Of a stretch of 64,000 bases of DNA, positions 55,735 through 64,000 are shown piece after piece. The position numbers and the translations under genes are program-made. The DNA lies in assembly GCA_016808115.1 (NCBI GenBank), contig JAEQBH010000656.1, positions 3,155,001-3,219,000 on the forward strand. The letters are read 5' to 3'. This stretch comes from Tetrastigma voinierianum. Its lineage: Eukaryota > Streptophyta > Magnoliopsida > Vitales > Vitaceae. The notes under the pieces were generated by a model that was given only the letters and a program-made list of their open reading frames with translations, made no database searches and had not been told where the DNA came from. Every line of letters starts with the position of its first letter. The first letter of the stretch is position 1.

Positions 55735-56390
55735 GAACTCATCCACAATCACAAATACATATGATTTTCCTCCAAAACTACTTGTTCTAGAGGAACTAAA
55801 CAAATCCACATGAAAAAGTTCAAGAGGTTTAGATATTAAGATGAAATTTTTGTTTTTAAAAGTTTATTTTTTTTTTTCTTTTTTTTTTCTTTTTTTTTCT
55901 TTTTTTTTCTTTTTTTTTTTTGTTCCTATTTGACATGCTTCATAAAATTTATCATTTTTAGGCAAAAAAAAAAATTGGGAGGGCCCTTAACAAGTTCTTT
56001 TTTGTTGATTTACGTATTGAGATTCATGTTTACATTTCTCAATCTCATATGCTAAAACCATCTTTCATCATTCATGCTAGAAAAACATCTATCATGGCCA
56101 ACATATTTTAAATATCAATTGTATAAACATTTTCACTTTTATGACCAATGAAGACGACATTGTCATTTTGAGAATCCTTGATGATGCAATGATAAGATTC
56201 AAAAATTATTTTATAACACTTGTCATAAGGTTGACTTATGCTTAAAAGATCATGTTTTAAATCATTAATAAGTTAAATATTTTAAATAATGGAAGAGAAA
56301 TTATTACTTATAAAACCATGTCCAATCATTCAACCTTTTGTATTATCTCAAAAGGTACCAAATCCTCTTTTTCTCCTTGTCAAGAAGGCA
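55735..56390 (-). pseudogene. SIRE/Maximus-like Ty1/copia protease-integrase remnant
   Basis: On the minus strand, codons near 56355 read 'RIWYL' where the family has 'WYLDSGCSRHMTG'. Near 56160-56105 codons match 'NDxVxFIGHKxENVYxIxI'. Near 56010-55940 'NMNLNT...NKKELVKGPP' and 'KFYEACQIG' correspond to the GAG-pre-integrase zinc region. Near 55830-55745 'VDLFSSSRTSSFGGKSYVFVIVDEFS' begins the integrase core with its first Asp. The reading then ends abruptly at the LTR-like sequence, so RT and RNase H are missing. A (T9C)n run at 55862-55922 expanded inside it. Confidence 0.78.
55862..55922. repeat. T-rich microsatellite, (T9C)n
   Basis: Six or so runs of 8-12 T separated by single C, inside the minus-strand copia remnant. 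A simple slippage product. Confidence 0.9.
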
Positions 56391-56403
56391 AACTTGGGCT
56401 CAT

Positions 56404-57746
56404 TGTTAGGTGTGAATTATACCTTGTTCTAAGCATTCATTTCATACATTTATTGAGTTCTTCATGCTAAATTCACAACTATATAGCTCAATTATGGACT
56501 AAATCCTCTCCTTGCCTTGGTTTTTCAAAAAATGAAGAAAACTCGAGCAAAGGAAGCAAGAAAGAGAAGAATTGAAGAATATGTGTTGCTAAAGTGTTCA
56601 TATCGCGACATCAAGATATTCGAGGACCATAGATGAAGGTCATTCACTTCCATGTCGCGATATGGACTTACCTCATGTCGTAACATCAAATCAAGTGTGA
56701 GAATCACATTCTGCCATGTCGCGACATAAGCTCTATTCATGTCACGACATTAGGCTTCGGAAGACCAACACTGGGAGCAAGCTTACTGTCAGGTCACGAC
56801 ATGGGAGATCTTCATGTCGTGACATGAGAAGATTTCTTGAAGCACACATTATGTCATGTCGCGACATGAGAAGAGTTTTTGCAGCATACATTATGTCATG
56901 TCGCAACATGAAATATCGTCATGTCGTGACATGGTGATGTCAAACTGCTTTTTGACATGTGTTTTCGGCCCACTTTTCAACCCATTTCTCGAGGGTATTT
57001 AAAGAATAAGTTGTAATAATCATGAGAGACAATCATTAGGGTTAGGGCACAATTTTTTAGAGACTTCTTCCTCTCTTAAGGCTTCGGGGTTTTCTTGGAG
57101 TTCTTGGCTCTAAACCTAGGTTGCTAGAGTTTTTGTGTTGATTTCTCTAAGATTTGGAACTAGCTAGAAGAATCTACTCTTTAGAGGGTGTTTACAACTT
57201 GGGATCGGTTGGAGAGCATCTCAATCCATATTGTTTTGTATCTCTAACCTTATCTCTTTCTCATTTCTTCTTTATTTTGATTTGTAATCACGATTTTGGA
57301 TGATATGAGAGTTGTAAAGAGAACTAAACCATCCTCTAGGGTTGGTTGTAAACATTAATGCTTGGTTTATAAATTTTTTTGGAATGATTTTGTGAAAATT
57401 TGCTTGTGTTGATGTTTGTTGATGCAATTTTGGAATTACTACAATTTTACTTAATTGAAATGTGTTAAGATTTGCTTTTGAGACCTAGATTAGGAAGGAT
57501 TTACCTAGGGCTTCCAGAGTGATAGCTAGAAATTGACCTAAGGCCTTGACCAAGTCTTCAAAATATATTTCAATTAATAAAATCAACTTAACCTAATTAA
57601 AGAAGTTTAGGAAATTAGCAACACTCAGACTAAATGGATTTTAATAGGTATCAATTAGGGTGCACAGCCGATTTGTAAGGACCTAGTGGTGATCAAATCT
57701 AGCACAACTTGGGTTTTTCCTAAGGGAATTTTGCTTTAGAAAAGTA
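56404..57746 (+). repeat. LTR K, Tat-type, left part
   Basis: Plus-oriented LTR-like sequence beginning near TGTTAGGTGTGAATT at 56404. It has a dense CATGTCGCGACATG array (56589-56940), a TATA-like TATTTAAAG near 56994 and a long AT-rich downstream part, as in LTRs A and F. It is interrupted at 57746 by copia element J and seems to resume at 63253. The start is approximate because no second copy is in the window. Confidence 0.55.
56585..56940 (+). promoter_or_regulatory. CATGTCGCGACATG palindrome array of LTR K
   Basis: Ten motif copies at roughly 20-60 bp spacing, one perfect 14-bp palindrome at 56855-56868. Variants are CATGTCGTGACATG (56814, 56918), CATGTCGCAACATG (56897), CATGTCACGACATT (56740) and CATGTCGCGATATG. 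Nearly all variants are single C-to-T or G-to-A steps at the central CpG sites, the change expected from deamination of methylated cytosine. Confidence 0.6.
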
Positions 57747-58291
57747 TGTTGGAAATAATATCAATGGGGCACACTTTAAGCTAAAGTACAAGTGGGACCC
57801 ACACGTCATTTATGACGGGTCCGGAAAAGCAATATGTTACTTTATACAGAATATAATGGGAAAACGGTTCATCAATCCCATTTCCGAAAGTGAACGGAAA
57901 TTGATCACAAAGTGAGCCTCAGTCGGGAATATGTTATCGCATGGGAAAATAAAGAAGTCCCATCATGAAATACAGAATCTAGTGTAATACATACCTAGAG
58001 TTGCCTAAGAGGAAGGGCCCTAAGGGGCACCCCCCTTTTGTGGAAGGAGGGAGGACCTATATGGTTTAAGTTCTACCACACACACACACGCTGTCGCCGT
58101 TGTCGGGCCGGGCTCGGGCGCGGATGCGAGTGCGTGTCTATGTGGGCTTGGGCTTGGGCCTACTAATCCTTAATTTTTTTAACAATGTTTCTTTAAACTT
58201 TTGGACTCCACAATGGATTCTGACGCCAAATTCTCTGCACATATTAAGCCGCTGGCTCCGTTGCACGGTGTCCTCGCGCCTGGTTCTCACA
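57747..58291 (+). repeat. 5' LTR of element J
   Basis: Starts TGTTGGAAATAATATCAATG, ends GGTTCTCACA before the PBS. Matches the 3' LTR through 'ttatgacg.gtcc', 'tttcgaaagtgaacgg', 'gttttaccacac' type phrases and 'gtgtgtgggctcgg' type phrases. The last 90 bp are much less alike than the rest. Confidence 0.85.
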
Positions 58292-58292
58292 G

Positions 58293-58303
58293 CCGGTATC
58301 TTA
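58293..58303 (+). promoter_or_regulatory. Primer-binding site of element J (degenerate)
   Basis: CCGGTATCTTA against the copia initiator-Met PBS TGGTATCAGAGC. Only the GGTATC core is kept, at the right distance from the LTR end. Confidence 0.5.
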
Positions 58304-58349
58304 CAATAAGATAGACCCATAATTGCTCCAAAGAAGTTAGGACTCGAGA

Positions 58350-58970
58350 AACCGAGAAAATTCAAAGAACAGATTTCAAGAGGTGGTAGCAAAAGATGCT
58401 GTTTTATCTGACTACTTTGCATCTGGTAAGTTATTTATATGAGGAGGCCCTTAAACAAAAGGAAAGACACGCTGATGCACGTTGGTCACATACAGCGTGG
58501 ATTTTTAAAAATGATATTCAAATGGACCGATAACATGCTGGTATAATGTATATTCAAAGGAAAGACAAATAAAGCACCGGGAATCCTTGGATTTAAAGTA
58601 TAAAGTCAAGATCGGAGCAAAGAAGCTTACTATCGGGAGGCCTCTGACTAGCAAACGCGGACTCAGACTGCGGCGATTCAAGTCCAGAAATCCAATTGAT
58701 TCATGGCCTTCATGCCGGCTATGATTCTCACGAACCTATCCGTGTCGGAGCACACTGGTACCGGCTCTGGGTTGAGAGATTTCCGCACTACCTTAAGCAT
58801 AAGCGAAAGGAGATGAAATCAAGAACTGAGAAAAGGCTCCTCGAGAGAGGTAGCCACCGTGAAATTTGAAAAGAAGAGTCAAGGCCATGCATATGTTCAA
58901 GGCAAATATCAAGTGAACAAGGACAGGTTCAAGGTTCAATAAGAAAAGGAAGCTTTGTGAAAGTTTTCAA
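58350..58970 (+). pseudogene. Element J gag remnant
   Basis: 'FKEQISRGGSKRCCFI'-type codons near 58358-58405 shift to 'RWQQKMLFYLTTLHL' with a one-base frame change, matching the copia gag opening 'FxRWxxKMxFxLTTLNL'. Near 58770-58815 codons give 'RDFRTTLSISERR' / 'YLKHKRKEMK', the family's 'WKDFKNYLKHKRKEMS'. Other conserved blocks are only partly readable. Confidence 0.72.
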
Positions 58971-59039
58971 GTGTGTTTCCAAGATGGAAACAAGAAGTTC
59001 AAGGGCAAAAGACATCAGGTTGATGCGCCATATCAGCAA

Positions 59040-59500
59040 AGGACCCGCCGTGATCGCGAGATAGTGGTCAGCACATATGTTAATAGACAAGAATTCCATC
59101 CGCTCGATGGAATTGGTGAGCATAGTTTATCCCGCTGTTATGTTAGAGATAAACTTAGTAGGGAATCCTAAAGAGCATGGTGGATTAATTGAGCGACCCG
59201 CCATGTATGTCGTGATAGAAAAATGTTCTCCACTTTACAAAGAAATGTGGAGGTTAAACTCTTATGGGAACTCATCAATTGCCAGTACACGTATTGGAAA
59301 GGTCATATTGAAGATGACTCTGTATGAGCTTACTTAATTAATGTGTTGTATGTTCCAGATTTGCAAAGAATCTTATCATGGTCTTTAATGCCGAAGAATG
59401 GGTCTAAACTTGTTTTCGAGTCTCGACAAGTTTGTTATAACCAAGGTCGAAATGTATGTAGTCGGTTAGTATGATCGATGGTATGTTCAAACAAAATAAT
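59040..59500 (+). pseudogene. Element J aspartic protease remnant
   Basis: The frame 59077-59337 ends with 'GNSSIASTRIGKVILKMTL', matching 'GNSxxSKVxGIGKVxLKMTSG' of copia proteases. 'VLYVPDLQRIL' follows near 59345-59375 and 'GSKLVFES' near 59400-59425. The catalytic Asp region upstream (expected 'WxxDSGAxxH') is not clear. Confidence 0.78.
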
Positions 59501-59539
59501 TATGACTATTGTACCCAAAAAATTCAATGAATGAGAAAG

Positions 59540-60240
59540 AATTTTCTCTGCTTATATTGTCGAAAGTATTCTATTTTATGGCATGGCGTTAGGACATGTA
59601 AATTATGGTTCTTTAAAAAGAATGATAAATTTAGAGTGTTTGCCAAAAATTGAATTTTGTCCTAATCATAAATGTCAAACTATGTGAGGGCAAATGACAA
59701 AAGTGCCATTTAAAATGTTGAAAGAATACTTCAACCTTTGGGATTAATTCACGTATATATGTGATTTAAAGTTTATTCCAAACCAAAGCGTAAGTATTTT
59801 ATTACTTATACACAAACGAGATACGTTACGTTTATTTATTACGTGAGCAAAAGATGAAGCTGTGGAAGTATTCAAACATTAGTAACCTAAGTGAAAATCA
59901 ACTTGGCAAAAAGATAAAATAATAAGGAGTGACGAGAGGAATATGATACACCTTTGATGAATTTTGTTCACAAATGGCATAATTCATCAAAACAATGTTC
60001 TTATTCTCCCCAATCAAATGGAGTGGCTGGAAAGGAAAAAATAACTATTAAAGAGATGATTAATAAAGCATGCGACAAGTCTGGCTTAATTTAATCTTGT
60101 TGCCTGGGGAGGCTATCTCATCGTAAATTATATCTTAAATAGATACCCCTGAAAAGAACAAAACCCAAATACCATATTTAGCATGGAAAGGCCACAAACC
60201 TTCCTACAATTACTTAAAAATGTGGGGGGTGTTTGGCAAA
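59540..60240 (+). pseudogene. Element J GAG-pre-integrase and integrase remnant
   Basis: Near 59583-59690 codons read 'ALGHVNYGSLKRMINLECLPKI' and 'NHKCQT', the zinc-binding pre-integrase domain. Later come 'KDEAVEVF', 'YSPQSNGVAGKEKITIKEMI' (near 59999-60060, with the catalytic Glu of 'NGVAERKN' replaced by a Gly-Lys context), 'VNYILNR' and 'KGHKPSYNYLKMWG'. The first two catalytic Asp are not kept in a readable frame. Confidence 0.85.
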
Positions 60241-60699
60241 AGTGGCGCCCTGGGGGTCCCAGCACTAAGATCGGACCAAAGACCGCTGATCGGTTTCATT
60301 CAAGGAAAGCAATAATAAAGAGGTAATACTGATTTTTAATTTGCAACCACACACGATACGATGAATACTATTATCGAATCCAAGAATGTTTATTCTTTGA
60401 ACATATTTTCCTTATAGGAAAATGAGATGTTAATGAGGACCTATAAATAATAGCTGTTGATGTGAGCGAGAATTCCGAAATGGAGGAGCTAGTTCTAAAG
60501 AAGATAACTGCCACTCCAGGCAAATGACCAAGAGATTGAAAAACTAAGACGAGGCAAAAACTTAACTTCAAAATCCTTCGTCCTAATTTTTGTCTTATAT
60601 GATCGAGAATGACCCTCAAAGCTTCAAGGATGTTGTTTTGGTCCCCAAGCCCCATATGGAAATATGCCATAAACAAGTGAAGTCGAATCCATACCCATA

Positions 60700-61450
60700 A
60701 TCATACTGGGAACTGGTGGATCTTCCTTCAGGCTAGAAACACTTTATTATAAAATGGATATTCAAGAAGAAAATGAAGGCAAATGAATCAATTGATAAAT
60801 ACAAGGCAAGCCTTGTAATTAAGGGGTATAGGCAGAAAGAAGGCCTAGACTATTTTGACACTTATTCTCATACTAAGAATAATGATCCATTCGCATGCTA
60901 ATTGCAATAGTCAAGCACAGATAATTGGAAATACATCAAATGGATGTTAAGACAACTTTCTTGAATGGCGATTTAGATGAAGAGATCTATATGGAACAAC
61001 CTGAAGGGTTTATTGTTCCAGGCCAAGAAAAGGAAGTCTATAGACTTGTTAAATCCCTTTATGAATTAAAACAATCACCGAAACAATGGCATGAAAAATT
61101 AATCGCGTTTGATTTCACGTGGTTTAAAATAAATGAATGTGACAAGTGTATCTATGTGAAGAACACCACAAAGGTTATGCGCGTCATCATTCTCGCTTAT
61201 ATGTGGATGATGGCTGTTGATCATCTACGTGTATTATCAAATGATAAAACCACTCAAAAAGATGTTAAACCCAAGTTTGGATATGAAAGATTTGGGAGTT
61301 GTAGATGTCATTTAGGAATTAAAATGCAAGACATCCAAGGATATACTCATTCGCCTCATTATGTTGAGAAAACACTGAGTAAATTTGGGAAGCATGACGA
61401 TCGTCCTGCTATGACTCCAGTAGATCCAAATTTACACTTATTCAAAAAAT
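60700..61450 (+). pseudogene. Element J reverse transcriptase remnant
   Basis: Begins near 60714 with codons for 'WxLVDLPSG', then 'INKYKASLVIKGYRQKEGLDYFDTYS' after a stop. The frame 60925-61497 carries 'IHQMDVKTTFLNGDLDEEIY' (first catalytic Asp kept) and 'EQPEGFIVPGQEKEVYRLVK', then 'SLYELKQSPKQWHEK'. The YVDD box is present at 61200-61211 but in a different frame from the ORF, where the codons read Y-M-W-M-M. 'HLGIKMQDIQGYTHSPHYVEK' follows in the ORF frame, so compensating frameshifts flank the box. Confidence 0.9.
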
Positions 61451-61499
61451 ATAGTAAGCATATATTTAATCACTCCCAAATAATTAAAGCTCCATGATC

Positions 61500-62121
61500 A
61501 ATGAATTGTTCGAGACCCAACTCTAGCACATGTCAGTCAAGATTGGAGTAGGTAATAATACAACCTGTAAGTCTCATTGGACGACTATAATTAGAGTTCT
61601 TAGATATCTAAGACAAACCCCAAATTATGGATTACATTGTACGAGATATCCAACTGTATTAGAAGGATACAATGATGCTAACTGGATATCAGATTCCAAT
61701 GACACTAAATCCACAAGTGGATATGTGTTTACCGGCGAAAGAAGAGTCTGAAATTCTAAGCACTTGTATTGCAAGGTCCATTTATGGAGTCGAATTCATT
61801 GCATTGATAAAACAGAGAAGAAGCAGAGGGTTTCGCTTTTGAAGATATCCCTATGGACTAAACCAATGCCGCCTATTTACATACACTCGTGGATAGTGAA
61901 GCGAAAATAATGTGACGGCACAAATCATACTACAACTTAAGTCTCGACATATTCATCATAGACATAATACCGTGAGACAGTTGCTCTCAAATAGAATAAT
62001 CTCTATTGATTATGTTAAGTCAAAGGATAATATAGTAGATCCATTGACAAAAGGACTAGCCAGAGAGCAAGTGTATAAGTTATCGAGGGGAATGGGATTG
62101 AAGCTTGTTAAAAAAGAGTAA
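61500..62121 (+). pseudogene. Element J RNase H remnant
   Basis: The frame 61530-61751 has 'HWTTIIRVLRYLRQTPNYGLH', 'LEGYNDANWISDSNDTKSTSGYVFT' (RNase H first Asp in 'GYxDANW'). The frame 61912-62121 has 'LKSRHIHHRHNTVRQLLSN' and 'ISIDYVKSKDNIVDPLTKGL', the C-terminal RNase H region ending at a stop where the family's pol ends. Two frame breaks lie between them. Confidence 0.9.
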
Positions 62122-62680
62122 TCATAATGCCACCCTACCTAATAGATTGGAGATCCCATGAAATAGGTTCAAAGGGACAATAGATTTATGATAACTCTCT
62201 GATCACTAAAAGAAACTTAATTTCTTACCCATTTCTATGATAAGAAGAGTGATCCCTGTTGAGTAGTCAGGATAAGTTTTCTTTTAATAATTCTTATATC
62301 TTGAATGTTCAAGTGGAGTATAGCAGGATACTCTTAATAAGAATCATCTATGTGAGTGCGAACTAGGCCGGTTCTATGAGAATTATTAAAAGGCTGAATT
62401 CTCTAAAGCACTTGCTTAAACCAAGTTTTGTTTAGGGCCAAAATGAACACAACCGTATGAATTAGACTGTATATGGTGATATTCAGTGTGAAGTCTATTA
62501 TTCAAATTTACACAAATGGTCAACAGCTTCAAGGCATCGTATCATCATTTATAAATTAATAGGCTTACTAGGGGAAGGCCCAGCCAAAAGCTACCTATCT
62601 TGATAAGTTGGGTATTACTTTAATATGCTCTCTTAAGTCTCGTGATATCGTTGCATTTCAATTTTCACGAATTCCGTCAT

Positions 62681-62689
62681 GTGGGGGAT
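62681..62689 (+). promoter_or_regulatory. Polypurine tract of element J
   Basis: GTGGGGGAT immediately before TGTTGAG of the 3' LTR, the usual copia PPT form. Confidence 0.8.
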
Positions 62690-63252
62690 TGTTGAGTCAA
62701 TATCAATGGGGGCATAATTTAAGATAAAGTATTATAAATTTTGTCGCCCTTATGACGTGTCCAGTGCTATGTTGATTTGTTATATTGTGAATATAACGAA
62801 AACGGGTTTGTCAATCTCATTTCGAAAGTGAACGGGAAATCGACGACAAAGTGAGTTTCTGGAAGTTGGAATATAAAAGAGTCAAAGTGGGAATATAAGA
62901 AGTCCCACATTGAAAAACAGAATTCCAGGATGAGATATCTAGAGTTTCCTTAAGAGGGAGGGCCCTGGCAAATTCCACTTTTGTGGAAGGAGGGAGGACC
63001 TATATGGTCTGGGTTCTACCACACTACCGCACGCCACCACCGCCTTCCGACCGACCGAACCAGTCAGCCGAGCGGACAAGAGCAAAGGTGTGTGTGGGCT
63101 CGGGGTCAGCCTACTAACTTAATTTGAACAATGCTTTAAAACTTTGGGCTCCAAAGTGTTGGGCTTGGAAGATCAAGGTCAGAGCTCGTCAGCTTGTTAA
63201 TCTGGGCTTGAGAACGAATCCGTCTAACCGCCGCATGGTCAGGTTCATAACA
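62690..63252 (+). repeat. 3' LTR of element J
   Basis: Starts TGTTGAGTCAATATCAATGG and ends GGTTCATAACA. Pairs with 57747-58291. Contains 'gggagggccc', 'tgtggaaggagggaggacctatatggt' (62983-63009 against 58040-58066), strongly alike in both LTRs. Confidence 0.85.
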
Positions 63253-64000
63253 AGACCCAAAACCCCATACAAAAAAAAAAAAAAAGTTGCTTTTCTAGCA
63301 GATTACTTTCCCTCTTATTATCTATCTCTTCCGTTCTCATTTAAGTGTGTCGAGTATATCATACCGGCTCACAAGACCTCGCGGCCTCGTATATCGCGAT
63401 AAACAGGTATGTGTCGTTATACTTAGGAGATTAGCGCCGATTCCATAAGCACCATAGCGGGGCGTAACGATCTTTCATTCATCATATTCAATATGAGTTT
63501 CGACATAGTTTTCCATTTATGCATTAGATTCGTACTACATTTAGTTTCTGAAATTAAATTCCCTTTACCGAAATTCTATATTTTTTTATGCCGAAATACA
63601 ACAAAGTATTGCACTCAATCTCTTAGAAAAACCTAGCAGTGAATATGTGTGTGAAATTGAGGTGATTCACGAGAGTGATAATCTCATAATAATCTCCCTT
63701 GAGCAAGCACAAGTAGGCATTCACATTATTTGCTTTTATCAAATATAAACCATGGGCATTAATCGAAGCAACCATTCCTAGCGTTTTTACCTTGAGTATT
63801 ATTCTTAAAAAATCCTCTTTTCTTTGGGAATCTCCACATAATCTAATTTTCCCTATTTTAGTTTAGTTTTAGTATAGTTTGATTTTATTCTCACCAGAAT
63901 CGATAGCTTAAATAGTGAAAATATCAATTAGTCGGGGTATTTAGTCCCGTACATACCTACATTCCCTATAGGATCGACATCCGGACTTGTTAATCCACTT
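63253..64000 (+). repeat. LTR K, Tat-type, right part, cut by the window end
   Basis: From about 63780 the phrases 'ccctattttagtttagttttag', 'gtcccgtacatac' and 'attccctataggatcgacatccggacttg' are typical of the end of Tat/Athila-type LTRs, where A has 'cggacttacattcggattttactacttg'. The first 500 bp after J include an A run at 63271-63286 and are not clearly LTR. The PBS would lie beyond 64000. Confidence 0.45.

Larger units (their letters stand above)
57747..63252 (+). mobile_element. Element J: near-full-length Ty1/copia retrotransposon, inactive
   Basis: 5.5 kb with LTRs 57747-58291 and 62690-63252, a PBS-like site at 58293 and a clear PPT at 62681-62689. Between them gag, protease, integrase, RT and RNase H remnants follow the copia order (integrase before RT). 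It interrupts LTR K. Flanks (aagta at 57742-57746, agacc at 63253-63257) do not form a target duplication. Stops and frameshifts occur in every domain. Confidence 0.9.

Overview
This window is plant nuclear DNA made almost entirely of decayed LTR retrotransposons stacked inside one another. I see no intact host protein-coding gene, rRNA, tRNA or CRISPR array. A seed plant with a large, repeat-rich genome is the best guess. The evidence is Ty3 elements of both the chromovirus (Tekay/Del-like) and Athila/Tat-like kinds, Ty1/copia elements including a SIRE/Maximus-like remnant, plant-style LTRs and TATA boxes, and AT-rich spacers. I cannot name the species. Clade names rest on remembered protein motifs, not on a search.

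The left three quarters is one nested block, reconstructed by pairing LTR copies. Outermost is element H (2220-49740, +), a chromovirus-like element with about 2.0 kb LTRs and only a gag/protease remnant inside. Its 3' LTR is split by element A (8267 to about 48649, +), an Athila/Tat-like Ty3 element with about 2.8 kb LTRs. A's gag is split by element B (12595-28208, +), a second Athila/Tat-like element with 1.6 kb LTRs. A's integrase is split by element D (31887-42485, -), a chromovirus-like element with about 2.9 kb LTRs. B in turn carries a 3.9 kb solo LTR E (15615-19523, +) in its gag and a 2.15 kb LTR-plus-PBS piece F (25398-27551, -) in its 3' LTR. Where B should carry its pol it holds an unidentified GC-rich block (about 20880-23160).

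The right quarter holds spacer with a short minisatellite (49741-52500). Next comes a solo LTR of the H family (52609-54656, -) with a 5-bp target duplication, inserted into one copy of a local tandem duplication. A minus-strand SIRE-like copia remnant follows (about 54900-56390). Last is a Tat-type LTR K (from about 56404 to beyond the window end) interrupted by a nearly full-length but dead Ty1/copia element J (57747-63252, +) with both LTRs, gag, protease, integrase, RT and RNase H remnants.

No reading frame here looks able to make a complete polyprotein. Frames are broken by stops and small indels, and several catalytic residues are lost. The most unusual structural signal is in the promoter-proximal part of the Tat-type LTRs. 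Families A, B, F and K each have an array of short CpG-containing palindromes upstream of a TATA-like box, with unrelated motif sequences in A and B.
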